A stretch of 64,000 nucleotides of DNA from Paenibacillus sp. J31TS4 (GCF_018403265.1 NZ_BOSI01000003.1:484160-548159), one strand, 5' to 3'; numbered from the stretch's first letter, positions 15,724 through 24,711 are shown. Numbers and translations are program-made. The notes: generated by a model not told the origin, from the letters alone.

Positions 15724-18700
15724 CTACTCTATGTTCAAGGTTTGCAAAAAGGCTTTGACATCGGAATCCAAATTCTTCTTAACGGTTTCCGTGACCGCTT
15801 TGCTCATTGCATCATTGTGAAGATGCTTGAGGAAATCATCCAAGTGTTTAGATGCTTGATCTTTATCTTTCGCCAAGAACTTTTCAGCCTGTTTCAGCGA
15901 ATTGCTCAGCTGTGCCGCCAGAGGATGACCCAGTTGGCCATCCGCTTCATAAAAATCGACCAATTGCTGAAGCCAGCCCAGATTGGTCGTCACCGTGAGA
16001 GTTACGGGATCAGACCAAACTTCGGTGCCGTTCAACGTGACCTTAGTGCGAATCTCGGCCGTTCCAACATTGTAGGCTGTGGCCACGCCATCCTGCACAG
16101 CGACCGTTTGGGGACTGCTGCTTAGAAATTCAATACTTGCGCCTGTCAAATCGGCCGGCTCCCCTGTGTTCGTAAGGCCGGTGACATTCAATTTTATCGT
16201 TTGGGATCGCATGAGTTCGGTGCTGTAGACAGAAACGGTCACTCCTTCTAAGGCAACGGGGATACTAACGTCTATTTTTGCCGTTTCCACCGTTACCCCG
16301 TTCAAGGTTACCCGCGCCCAAACTTGAGCCTGACCAACCTTATGAGCGGTCATAACGCTGTTGTTGACCGACACCGTTGCCGGGTCGCTGCTGAAATATT
16401 GGATCTCCGCCTCCGAGAGATTGGCGTTTTTGTCGTTGCGAAGCGTACCCGTGACATGCAATTGTGACGCCTGGCCTTTCTTCAGCTCTACTTGGTCCGC
16501 CGTAAGCGAAACGGATTTCAGCGGAACCGGAAGTTGGTACAGGCCGGAGCCGTAGACGTAATAGATACTACCGTCTGGGGCCAGCGTCATGATATGGACG
16601 TTGTCCCGAATCATTTTATAAGCAAACGTATTCGGATCGATGACGGTGAGTGTCCTCGCAATCGTTGTATACAGAAGGCCGTCGTCCCCAAAATGCAGGA
16701 AGATCGGATACGTTGCGTAAAAGTCATAGAACACCTTACTCTTGACCACATCGTAAGTATCCGGATTCAGGGCGAAGACTGCGCCCTCGGTCGCGCCCCA
16801 TAACAGTCCGTCGGGACCGAAGGTCAGGGTGCCAATTGATTTTACTTTGCGGTCGATGCCCGGTATTTTTGGCGTGAATTCCTCAATCTTCTGTCCCTTC
16901 TCCACATCCCAAACGAAGATTTTCGCTTCCTCCGCGGTCGGGTCGATTCCGAGTCCGCCCCAGACCTGCGTGCTGCCGTAGAGCTTCCCGTTCCGATAGG
17001 CCAGCCCGATGACACTCTGGTCCTGCACCACATTCCTGTGTACGTCCCATTTGCCGCTCATTGCGTCATAAATGGTGAGGGCGCCTCCCAGTTCCCCGTA
17101 ACCGGGCTTCGAGCCGATGAAGAGTCGGTTGTCTCCGCTGGTCATGACCGAAGGACGGTCCTGATATTCTTCGATATCATACAGCAGGCCGGGATTGCCG
17201 CTGCTGTCATAGCTAAATTGCAACGGCTGGGTCGGGTCGTATACATACATCACTGCCCCGCTGTACGTTCCGAAATAGACCTTTCCGTTCATAAATCCAA
17301 TGCCTTCCGCCTGGGGCACACGGCTTTCCGCCATTTCAATCTGATGCGTCTCCGGATTATAAACACTTATTCCGCGGTAAATGCCCCCGTTGTAGATTTT
17401 TCCGTCCGGACCCGTTAGAAGTGTAATGAGATTCACGCCGTTCTCCTCAACTCCCAGCGTATATCTCTGCATCCAGAGGTCATCCGGATCAAACAGGTAA
17501 TATTCCGCCGTTGCCCCCATCATGAAGGCAAGCACGGTCTTACCGGCCTTTTCCCCGCTCTTCGGGGTCACCCAATCAAAAACAATCGGAGAAGTACTCT
17601 CTCCAAGTCCCGATACGCCCTCGATTATTTGCGCGGTGTCGGTCGTCCAATTATACGCGTACAGGTCGGCTCCCTTCTTATAGTAGAAAAGCTCGGGGTG
17701 ATACGGCGACGGAGGAGAAAAGTCAGCATACAGCTGGGTGATCGTCCGTTCATACTGCCCCGTCTTTTCATCGATCACATGATATTTATCGGATGCAGCG
17801 CGCGCTAGCGCTTTGCCGCCGACAAATTCGACAGTATTAATAAATCCAGTATCCCGGCGTCCCGGGATATCGATATCCCTTTTTTCACCGGTTTTTCGGT
17901 TGATTTGGATCAAGTAGGTGCGCGCACCCACTCCCGCATACACATAGTCGTCGGATACACCTACACCTCTGACGTAGTCTTCCCCTTCAACCATCGTTCC
18001 GTAATTTTTGAACGTGCCGGAGGCGATGTCATATTCAAAAAGCTTGCCTCCCGGATACGTACCGCCGTAAATTTTGCCGTCGCGGGACGCCTTCAGCTGC
18101 CAAACGAAAACATCCAGTGTTGGGTTTTTTCCGAGGTCTTCGATTTTCCTTTCATTCGGATTGTATCGCTGCAGCACGCCTGTGCTCGTTCCCGAGAAGT
18201 AGATGTTGCCGTCGGAGCCTTTAGCCAGCGCCCAAACGGTATCGATTCCGGTGAGCTTCTGGGAGAACACAATCTGCCCGGTAACGGCATCCGCTGCATA
18301 GAACGTGGCCGGGGTTCCGTTGATGACAAAAGAAATAAATTGTTCTCCTTTGGAATTTTCTCCGAATACCGCTTCGGGCGTTTGGGCGACCTTCACGACT
18401 TCCCCGCGGTTGATCGGATTCCCGAAGGCGATGTCTAGCTGTACATCCTCGGAGAATCTCAAGTTGTCAAAATAACCGGTTCCCGTATTGCCCGCCCCGG
18501 AATACAGCAAGACCTCCATGCTGACCGCATCGGCCGGAGACAAGCCCTCAAGGCTCGCTGTAGCCCACTGCGTCTTCGGCAAACCGTCGAAGCCTCTGGA
18601 ATAAGCTTTGATTTGCTTGCCTGTATTATCGTAGAAATAGAGAAACATGCCGTTGGTTCCGCTGTCCATATAGAGCTGAGCGGATATCTTGTACATTTTG

Positions 18701-19482
18701 CCGCCTGTGACCGCGATTCGATTGCTCAGCAGGCCGAGCGCGTCGGAGGTACTTGTGTCCTGAAACCGCACGCTGGACTTTCCCTCAAAAGCCGTCGTGT
18801 TAACAACTTGAATACCACCGCTTCCGATCGTTTGCCTCCAGCCCGGAATAGCACCGTTTACAACGGGCTGCTCAAACCCGGGATTCAGGAAATTGTCCGA
18901 CGCTGCGTTTTGCGGTATCGCAGTTGCCGTAATCAGGTCAGTATTCGCAGTTGTAATATTTCCCCCGCCCGAATAGAGAAGGATATCCATTTGCACAGCG
19001 CCGGCGGGAGTCAATCCTTCTAGGCCCACTGTCGTCCACTGTCCTTTGGGTGCAGTATCGAATCCTTTGGAATACGTTTGGATGGTTTTCCCGGCACTGT
19101 CGTAAAAATATAGATACATGCCCGGCGTTCCTTGCGTTATGTATGTCTGCGCTGAGACTTTAATGAGATCCCCGCCTCGGATTGCAATTTTATTGCTCAG
19201 CAATCCGTAATTGTCTATTGCGCTGGGATCGACCATTTTGACGCTGTGGCTGCCTTCAAAGGCAATGGAATCGTCAACTGTAAATCCACCGCTTTTCCCA
19301 TAAATTTGTCGCCATCCAGGGATCGCCCCGTTCACGACCGGCTCTTCGAATCCCGCATTTACAATCGTCAAGGAAGCTTCAGCAGCGGCGAAAGCCTGTT
19401 TTCCATTCCACGTAATCGTTCCGGTGATTAAAACCAGCAGACTAAGAGCCACCGGTATAATCTTGTTTAATACGCTTCTCAA
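15724..19482 (-). CDS. Large secreted modular protein: two CBM-like repeats, beta-propeller, Ig-like domains, FIMAH-like tail
   Basis: The protein has 1252 residues. A signal peptide ends near QAFAAAEA (about 33). Two carbohydrate-binding-module-like beta-sandwich repeats follow (about 38 to 185 and 200 to 350). They are clearly duplicated, sharing F-E-(E/Q)PVVNGAIPGWRQ, MYLYFYD/MFLYFYD and (M)(D/E)(I/V)LLYSG. Residues about 360 to 980 contain repeated G-K-(I/L)Y-G and Y-(D/N)-P units typical of a seven-bladed or larger propeller. Two BIG/Ig-like modules (about 985 to 1165) and a helical LQQLVDFYEADGQL-type tail resembling the FIMAH domain follow. The best start is TTG at 19482, seven bases after AGGAGG. 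A near-consensus cre site lies 73 bases upstream. It probably binds or degrades a polysaccharide outside the cell; no catalytic signature is recognised. Confidence 0.8.
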   Translation of the reverse strand: MRSVLNKIIPVALSLLVLITGTITWNGKQAFAAAEASLTIVNAGFEEPVVNGAIPGWRQIYGKSGGFTVDDSIAFEGSHSVKMVDPSAIDNYGLLSNKIAIRGGDLIKVSAQTYITQGTPGMYLYFYDSAGKTIQTYSKGFDTAPKGQWTTVGLEGLTPAGAVQMDILLYSGGGNITTANTDLITATAIPQNAASDNFLNPGFEQPVVNGAIPGWRQTIGSGGIQVVNTTAFEGKSSVRFQDTSTSDALGLLSNRIAVTGGKMYKISAQLYMDSGTNGMFLYFYDNTGKQIKAYSRGFDGLPKTQWATASLEGLSPADAVSMEVLLYSGAGNTGTGYFDNLRFSEDVQLDIAFGNPINRGEVVKVAQTPEAVFGENSKGEQFISFVINGTPATFYAADAVTGQIVFSQKLTGIDTVWALAKGSDGNIYFSGTSTGVLQRYNPNERKIEDLGKNPTLDVFVWQLKASRDGKIYGGTYPGGKLFEYDIASGTFKNYGTMVEGEDYVRGVGVSDDYVYAGVGARTYLIQINRKTGEKRDIDIPGRRDTGFINTVEFVGGKALARAASDKYHVIDEKTGQYERTITQLYADFSPPSPYHPELFYYKKGADLYAYNWTTDTAQIIEGVSGLGESTSPIVFDWVTPKSGEKAGKTVLAFMMGATAEYYLFDPDDLWMQRYTLGVEENGVNLITLLTGPDGKIYNGGIYRGISVYNPETHQIEMAESRVPQAEGIGFMNGKVYFGTYSGAVMYVYDPTQPLQFSYDSSGNPGLLYDIEEYQDRPSVMTSGDNRLFIGSKPGYGELGGALTIYDAMSGKWDVHRNVVQDQSVIGLAYRNGKLYGSTQVWGGLGIDPTAEEAKIFVWDVEKGQKIEEFTPKIPGIDRKVKSIGTLTFGPDGLLWGATEGAVFALNPDTYDVVKSKVFYDFYATYPIFLHFGDDGLLYTTIARTLTVIDPNTFAYKMIRDNVHIMTLAPDGSIYYVYGSGLYQLPVPLKSVSLTADQVELKKGQASQLHVTGTLRNDKNANLSEAEIQYFSSDPATVSVNNSVMTAHKVGQAQVWARVTLNGVTVETAKIDVSIPVALEGVTVSVYSTELMRSQTIKLNVTGLTNTGEPADLTGASIEFLSSSPQTVAVQDGVATAYNVGTAEIRTKVTLNGTEVWSDPVTLTVTTNLGWLQQLVDFYEADGQLGHPLAAQLSNSLKQAEKFLAKDKDQASKHLDDFLKHLHNDAMSKAVTETVKKNLDSDVKAFLQTLNIE

Positions 19483-19554
19483 ATGGATCCCTCCTGTAAA
19501 AAGATTCGAATACATAGCCAAGTCGAAAAGTGAACTGCACCTTCCATGACTTAA

Positions 19555-19568
19555 AGAAACCGCTTACA
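19555..19568 (-). promoter_or_regulatory. Probable cre site (CcpA binding) before the secreted protein
   Basis: TGTAAGCGGTTTCT on the minus strand matches the cre consensus TGWAANCGNTNWCA at 13 of 14 positions. It lies 73 bases upstream of the start codon, a position compatible with catabolite control of transcription. Confidence 0.55.
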
Positions 19569-19593
19569 GAATAGTTGAAGATCGTTTCGTACG

Positions 19594-19881
19594 TTATCCA
19601 TTTTCTACATCTTTTACTATACTCCTTCTGGATTTTCCTATTATGTAAAATTTAGGAGATGGAGAAAATAAGAAAGGCAACCTGGTGCAGGGTGCCTTCT
19701 GGTCTGCCTTATCGGGCGCAACAAGCTCAAAAACGTCACCTACTGCTGCGGCAATCACGACCAGTGCAAGGCCTGCCGCAATCCCGAGCTGCGCCGGGGA
19801 ATACGTGATTGTATATAAAGAGCATGTTGACCTTGTCTTAAAGCTGTATGTGCCGGAAATGAAAAAAACCTGACAGTACAA
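19594..19881 (-). other. Possible degenerate small hydrophobic reading frame
   Basis: A 95-codon frame holds a stretch GIAAGLALVVIAAAVGDVFE that could span a membrane, but it lacks a good ribosome binding site and matches no family I recognise. I treat the 19.48 to 19.93 kb spacer as non-coding or decayed apart from the cre site. Confidence 0.2.
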
Positions 19882-19934
19882 AAAAGGAGATCAGGAAAGA
19901 CTCCCAATCTCCATGATTTTGAAATAAACGTTAA

Positions 19935-20339
19935 TTATTCGCAATGGTGATAGTTAGCTTGCAGGATACGATAAATTAACTTGATTCTATTCGGCGCGGA
20001 ACCTATTTTTTCTCTAAAATAAGAGAACGCTGAACGGCTTCCCCGCTTCGTGTTACACTCCATGCAAGCAGCAAGTAAGTTTGGGGGAAGATCCGAGCCT
20101 CCTTTACTTGCGGGGATAATATGATCGACCGTCGTTCCGGGACGTCCACACCACAAACATGTGTAATGATCCCGTTTTAATGCGGCTTTTCGATAGTCAC
20201 GAAATAGAAATGGATTGTATAGTAATTGGATGGTCTGCTCGTCAATCCATACGGCACGCGCTCGGTTAACTTCTCTCCAAGCCCGGTGAAGGAGACATGG
20301 GGAAAGTTTTTGGCCATCCACATTGAGTACGTTGATCAT
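19935..20339 (-). CDS. HNH endonuclease
   Basis: The 134-residue protein contains a compact HNH domain: the zinc pair CLWC (C61, C64), the VDHIIPASKGG core with the catalytic His (about residue 73), Asn87 in PPNLLAACMECN, and the second zinc pair CMEC (C92, C95). An N-terminal basic stretch with YNPFLFRDYRKAALKRD is typical of small phage- or island-associated HNH proteins. The ATG at 20339 follows GGAGG nine bases upstream. It is the gene nearest to the ssrA 3' end inside the accessory block, a position where integrative-element genes are often found. Whether it acts in mobility, defence or repair is unknown. Confidence 0.87.
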   Translation of the reverse strand: MINVLNVDGQKLSPCLLHRAWREVNRARAVWIDEQTIQLLYNPFLFRDYRKAALKRDHYTCLWCGRPGTTVDHIIPASKGGSDLPPNLLAACMECNTKRGSRSAFSYFREKIGSAPNRIKLIYRILQANYHHCE

Positions 20340-20440
20340 CGTCCATCGCCTCCCAAGGTTTACGTTATTTAATAACCACAATCAACAAGCATATGAAATT
20401 CGTGGTTATGTATGTCGGGGACGAGACATCCAAGAAAAGC

Positions 20441-20471
20441 AAAATCCACAACCTCACGCGGTTGTGGATTT
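20441..20471 (-). terminator. Terminator of ssrA
   Basis: AAATCCACAACC-GCGTGA-GGTTGTGGATTT forms a 12-bp stem followed by TTGCTTTT on the minus strand, directly after the tmRNA 3' end. Its ACCGC..GAGGT core and TTTTGCTTT tail are shared with repeats R1 to R6. Confidence 0.9.
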
Positions 20472-20474
20472 ACA

Positions 20475-20839
20475 TGGTGGAGGCGAGGGGATTTGAACCC
20501 CTGTCCGAAAATAACGCCACACAGGCATCTACGGGTGTAGTCACGGTTTTGATGTCACCTGCAAGAGCGCCCCGTAACCGGCTATCTCACAGGTCAGCCT
20601 GATTGTCTTCTTCAGCTAGCCCCAGGCGGAGACTAGACAGCGTATCCCACTAAAGTTGAGCCCCTATCCCGCCACATGGGCGATGGAGGGTAGAAGCACG
20701 CTCACAGGTTATTAAGCTGCGAAAGCGTAGGTTTGTTGTTGTTTGCCATTTAATTGGCTTTCGCGTTGATGAAGCGGACGCAGCCCCACTACCCGCAACC
20801 CATGCTCGAACTATTCCCGTCGAATCCATAAACGCCCCC
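20475..20839 (-). ncRNA. ssrA: Transfer-messenger RNA (tmRNA)
   Basis: The 365-base gene begins GGGGGCGTTTATGGATTCGA and ends with a T-arm (GGGGTTCAAATCCCC) and CGCCTCCACCA. The acceptor strands pair over seven positions, with the G3-U70 pair that marks alanine identity. The tag frame (20747 to 20712) encodes GKQQQTYAFAA followed by TAA. With the alanine carried by tmRNA the tag is AGKQQQTYAFAA, marking proteins from stalled ribosomes for proteolysis. smpB lies directly upstream. The 3' end is the reference for the displaced copy at 10.13 kb and for the repeats in the accessory region. Confidence 0.97.
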
Positions 20840-20959
20840 TAGATAGGGATGTATGGATCAGTGCGGTCAATGTCCGGGATCCGTATGTCCAGGGAGGACC
20901 GGATCGGTCATGAGCCACTAAAGATCAAACTAATCACGCAGCCCACCAGCTACATCATT

Positions 20960-20987
20960 AGTATATCACATCGTGTAGAAAATTGCA
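20960..20987 (-). promoter_or_regulatory. Probable promoter of ssrA
   Basis: On the minus strand a TG-A-TATACT extended -10 box (20965..20960) is preceded 16 bases earlier by TGCAAT. Transcription would start about 115 bases before the mature tmRNA, leaving a 5' leader for processing. Confidence 0.45.
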
Positions 20988-21026
20988 CTTCGTTCTACTG
21001 GAAAGCCGGAAGCTCGCCAGGAGCCT

Positions 21027-21506
21027 TTAACGGGCGACCTTCTGCTTTTCCTTGAGCGCACGCTGAATGTCGCGCTGTGCATCCCGCTTGGCGGCGGTGT
21101 CCCGCTTGTCGTACTGCTTCTTGCCTCGGCCGAGGCCGATGAGCAGCTTGGCATACCCATTGCGGACGTATATTTTGAGCGGAACAAGCGTGTAGCCTTC
21201 CTGCTTGGTCGTGCCGAGCAGCTTGTGAATCTCCGGTTTCTTGAGCAGCAGCTTGCGGGCCCGTGTCGGGTCCGACGGATTGTTCCGGTTGCCCTGCTCG
21301 AACGGGCTGATGTGCATGTTGTGAATGAATGCTTCCCCGTTCCGGATCGTCGCGAAGCTGTCGTTCAGGTTGGCCTTGCCGTTACGGATCGACTTGATCT
21401 CCGTCCCGGTCAGTACCAGCCCGCACTCATACGTCTCTTCTATAAAATAATCATGGGAAGCCTTCTTGTTCTGGGCGAGCACCTTGTTCTCGCTTTTCTT
21501 GCCCAT
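21027..21506 (-). CDS. smpB: SsrA-binding protein SmpB
   Basis: The 159-residue protein has the complete SmpB beta-barrel ([63 protein letters not shown]). Its basic C-terminal tail ([20 protein letters not shown]) reaches into the empty mRNA channel. SmpB binds the tRNA-like part of tmRNA and delivers it with EF-Tu to stalled ribosomes. AGGAGTGAG precedes the ATG. It lies between rnr and ssrA, the usual Firmicute order secG-rnr-smpB-ssrA, which joins RNA decay with ribosome rescue. Confidence 0.97.
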   Translation of the reverse strand: MGKKSENKVLAQNKKASHDYFIEETYECGLVLTGTEIKSIRNGKANLNDSFATIRNGEAFIHNMHISPFEQGNRNNPSDPTRARKLLLKKPEIHKLLGTTKQEGYTLVPLKIYVRNGYAKLLIGLGRGKKQYDKRDTAAKRDAQRDIQRALKEKQKVAR

Positions 21507-21584
21507 GACGACTCACTCCTTCATTCCGCTAGGAGAATTGTATCAACTCCCCTAGCGGAAATCAAGGCGAGTACCTGGCTATAG

Positions 21585-24317
21585 CTATTTTTTCCGCTTG
21601 CCACCCTTGGGCGCGCCGGCGTAGAACGGCCGCTTGCCGCGGGGCTTGCCGGCCGGGCGCACGGTGAAGTCGCCGACCTCGACGCCTTCGCCGCCGCCCG
21701 GGCGCCGCCGGGACGTGCCTGGCCGATCCGGCCAGATCACGGCCGGCGCCTCGTCGGCGGAGCCGACCGGGCCGCGCCCGGCGTCCACGCTCGCGCCTCC
21801 GCGCCCGCGCTTGCCGCGCTTCGCGCCGCCTCCGGCTGCGCCTGCGCCTGCAGCGTCCGCGCCGCGCTCGCCGGCCGCCGGGGCCGCCTGCGCTGCGCCC
21901 TCCGGCGCTCCGGCGCCTTTGCGCCCGCTCCGGCGCTTGCCGCCGCCTGCGCCTACGGCCGGCTGGGCCGCCGCCGCGGCTGCGCCCTCGGCCGGCTGCG
22001 CACCGCCTGCGCCCGCTGCGGCGCCCCGGCCGCGCTTGGCGCCAGCGCTGCGGCCCTTGCCGCGTCCGCCGCCTTCCGCCGCTGCGGCGCCCTTGCGCCC
22101 GCGTCCTCCGGCGGCCTCGCGGCGGTCACCTCCGCGGCCGCCATTCCGGCCGCGGCCGAAGCCGCCCTCTCCGGCACGGCGCGGCTTCATATCGACGAGC
22201 TCGAAGTCGATCGTATGCTCGTCCAGGTTGACGCGCGTGACGCGCACCTTGACCTCGTCGCCGATCCGGTAGATCTTGGACGTTCGCTCGCCGAGCAGTA
22301 GATGCTGCTGGTCGTTGTAGTGGTAATAATCGTCCGTCAGATCGCTCAGCCGGATGAGGCCCTCGACCGTATTCGGCAGCTCGATGAACATGCCGAAGCT
22401 CGTGACGCTGCTGATGATCCCCTCGAATTCCTCGCCGACCTTGTCCAGCATGAATTCGGCTTTCTTCAGCGCGTCGGTCTCCCGCTCGGCGTCGACCGCT
22501 ACCCGCTCGCGCTCGGACGACTGCCGGGCGATGTCCTGCATCCGCTCCTTCAGATGCTCGATCCGCTGCTCGGACAGCGTCCCCTTCTCCAGCACCTCGC
22601 GGATCATCCGGTGGATGATGAGGTCGGGATAGCGCCGGATCGGCGACGTGAAGTGCGAATAGTATTCGGCCGCAAGCCCGAAGTGGCCCGTGCTCTCCGC
22701 GTCGTAGCGCGCCTGCTTCATGGAGCGGAGCAGCACCGTGCTGATGACGGTCTCCTCTTTCGCGCCTTTAATCTCCTCAAGGAGCGACTGCAGCGCCTTC
22801 GGATGCACCCGGTTCCCTTTGCCGCGCACCGTATAGCCGAAGTTCGCCACGAAGCCGACGAAGTTCAGCAGCTTCTCCGCATCCGGGTCCTCGTGAATCC
22901 GGTACAGGAACGGAATCTTCAGGAAGTAGAAATGCTCCGCCACCGTCTCGTTCGCCTTCAGCATGAACTCCTCGATGATCATCTCGGCGATCGAGCGCTC
23001 TCGCTTGACGATGTCGGTCGGCTTGCCGTTCTCATCCACGAGAATCTTCGACTCCTGGAAGTCGAAGTCGATCGCGCCGCGCTCCATCCGCCGCCTGCGG
23101 AGGATCATGGCAAGCTCCTCCATGAGCCGGAAGTCGTCAACAAGCGGCGCATAGCGCTCTAGCAGATCCGGATGCTCGTCCGGCTCCTGAAGAATTTTGC
23201 GCACGTTCGAATAGGTCATCCGCTCCGCCGTCTTAATGACGCTCGTGAATACGTCGTGGCGCACGACATGGCCCTTAGGATCAATCTCCATCTCGCAGGA
23301 CATAGTGAGCCGGTCCACCTGTGGATTGAGGCTGCAGATGCCGTTGGAGAGCCTGTGGGGCAGCATCGGAATGACGCGGTCCACGAGGTAGACGCTGCAG
23401 CCCCGGTTGTACGCCTCCCGGTCGAGCGCCGAATTCTCCCGCACATAATAGCTGACATCGGCGATATGGACGCCGAGCAGGTAGTTGCCGTTCTCGAGCC
23501 GCTCCACCTGGACGGCGTCGTCGAGGTCCTTGGCGTCCTCGCCGTCAATCGTGACGATCCGCTTGCCGCGCAGGTCGCGGCGCCCCTTGAGCTCGTCCGG
23601 ATGAATCTCGTCCGGCACTTTTTCTGCTTCCGCCATTACTTCCTCACTGAACTGCTCAGGCAGCTGGAACTTGCGGATGATGGACAAGATGTCCACGCCC
23701 GGATCGTTCTTGTGGCCGAGAATCTCAATGATCTCGCCCTCCGCCGCCGAGCGCCCTTCTGGATAGCTGACGATCTTGGCGACGACCTTTTGGCCGTCCA
23801 CCGCACCGTGGAACGATTCCTTGGGCACAAAAATATCCCGCGCCAGCCGCTTGTCGTCCGGAATAATGAATGCGTAGCTGCCGTTGTCCTGGAAGTAACC
23901 CACGACCTGACTCGTCCCCCGCTCGACGATCTTGGCGACCTCGCCCTCGAGCTTGCCGCCCGCCGGGCCGCGCACGGTAATACGCACGAGCACGGTATCC
24001 CCGTTCATCGCGCCGTTCATATCATTGGCATTAATGTAGACGTCGGGAAGCTCCTTATCCTCAGGCAGCAGGAAACCGAACCCTTTGGCATGGGCCTGCA
24101 GCCGTCCCCGGATCAGGTTGAGGCGGTCCGGCAGTGAGTAGCGGCCGCTCCGGGTCCGGTAGATGGAGGCGTTCTCCTCCATGTCGTTGAGGAGCTTGAG
24201 CAGCGCCTTGAAGTCATCTGCATTGTCTATTTCAAAATAACGTTCGATCTCCTGGTAGGTCATCGGCCGGTAATCCGGTCCCGCGAATAAGTCCAGCAGC
24301 TGCTGTGCGGTTACCAT
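21585..24317 (-). CDS. rnr: Ribonuclease R with a 198-residue Gly/Ala/Arg-rich tail
   Basis: The protein has 910 residues from ATG 24317, which follows GAGAGGGG at six bases and starts MVTAQQLLDLF. An N-terminal winged helix and two cold-shock domains (HAKGFGFLLPED, VVGYFQDNGSYAFIIPDD) are followed by the RNB domain, with the catalytic Asp cluster in DGEDAKDLDDAVQVE and the HFTSPIRRYPDLIIHR signature. An S1 domain follows at about 630 to 708. RNase R is the 3'-5' exonuclease that degrades structured RNA and, in trans-translation, non-stop mRNA. The last 198 residues (21588 to 22185) are a low-complexity Gly, Ala, Arg and Lys tail, much longer than the usual short Lys-rich tail. The gene lies directly before smpB in transcription order. 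Confidence 0.95.
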   Translation of the reverse strand: MVTAQQLLDLFAGPDYRPMTYQEIERYFEIDNADDFKALLKLLNDMEENASIYRTRSGRYSLPDRLNLIRGRLQAHAKGFGFLLPEDKELPDVYINANDMNGAMNGDTVLVRITVRGPAGGKLEGEVAKIVERGTSQVVGYFQDNGSYAFIIPDDKRLARDIFVPKESFHGAVDGQKVVAKIVSYPEGRSAAEGEIIEILGHKNDPGVDILSIIRKFQLPEQFSEEVMAEAEKVPDEIHPDELKGRRDLRGKRIVTIDGEDAKDLDDAVQVERLENGNYLLGVHIADVSYYVRENSALDREAYNRGCSVYLVDRVIPMLPHRLSNGICSLNPQVDRLTMSCEMEIDPKGHVVRHDVFTSVIKTAERMTYSNVRKILQEPDEHPDLLERYAPLVDDFRLMEELAMILRRRRMERGAIDFDFQESKILVDENGKPTDIVKRERSIAEMIIEEFMLKANETVAEHFYFLKIPFLYRIHEDPDAEKLLNFVGFVANFGYTVRGKGNRVHPKALQSLLEEIKGAKEETVISTVLLRSMKQARYDAESTGHFGLAAEYYSHFTSPIRRYPDLIIHRMIREVLEKGTLSEQRIEHLKERMQDIARQSSERERVAVDAERETDALKKAEFMLDKVGEEFEGIISSVTSFGMFIELPNTVEGLIRLSDLTDDYYHYNDQQHLLLGERTSKIYRIGDEVKVRVTRVNLDEHTIDFELVDMKPRRAGEGGFGRGRNGGRGGDRREAAGGRGRKGAAAAEGGGRGKGRSAGAKRGRGAAAGAGGAQPAEGAAAAAAQPAVGAGGGKRRSGRKGAGAPEGAAQAAPAAGERGADAAGAGAAGGGAKRGKRGRGGASVDAGRGPVGSADEAPAVIWPDRPGTSRRRPGGGEGVEVGDFTVRPAGKPRGKRPFYAGAPKGGKRKK

Positions 24318-24413
24318 CGGCATCCCCTCTCTGTCCGCAGTTCCCCTTGATGCATGCGGGGACTCTTTTTTGAAAGTATTTACCCAAAGAACGGGGACTA
24401 ATCCCACCGGCAT

Positions 24414-24446
24414 AAAAAAACAGCAGGAAATTCGCTTCCTGCTGCC
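24414..24446 (-). terminator. Terminator between secG and rnr
   Basis: GCAGCAGGAA-GCGAA-TTTCCTGCTG is followed by seven T residues on the minus strand, 28 bases after the secG stop. Confidence 0.9.
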
Positions 24447-24474
24447 GGTTCGTATGCATGGACGTCCGAGTGGC

Positions 24475-24711
24475 TTACCCCTTCACGAAGAAGCCGATCA
24501 AGAGTGCAAGAATAATGAATAAAGCGGCCAGCACCATGGTCATCCGGGCCAGGAACAGGTCCATGCCGCGGGCCTTTTGCTTGCCGAACAGATGCTCCGC
24601 TCCACCGGAGATGGCACCCGACAGGCCGGCGCTCTTGCCCTTCTGAAGCAGCACGGCGGCAATCAGGCCTAACGATACAATCACGAGCAGAATTTTCAAA
24701 GCGATTTCCAT
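24475..24711 (-). CDS. secG: Preprotein translocase subunit SecG
   Basis: The 78-residue protein has two membrane spans (about 2 to 20 and 53 to 74) around the conserved cytoplasmic loop [38 protein letters not shown]. This is the standard SecG layout, which helps SecYEG move preproteins. The ATG at 24711 is preferred over GTG 24720 because AGGAGG lies eight bases before it. A terminator separates it from rnr. The gene is typically found between the glycolytic operon and rnr in this group. Confidence 0.95.
   Translation of the reverse strand: MEIALKILLVIVSLGLIAAVLLQKGKSAGLSGAISGGAEHLFGKQKARGMDLFLARMTMVLAALFIILALLIGFFVKG

Noticed and set aside
10210..20475. Complete prophage between the two ssrA ends
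   Set aside because: There is no integrase, terminase, capsid or tail gene; the genes are metabolic, regulatory or secreted. A decayed or unusual island remains possible.
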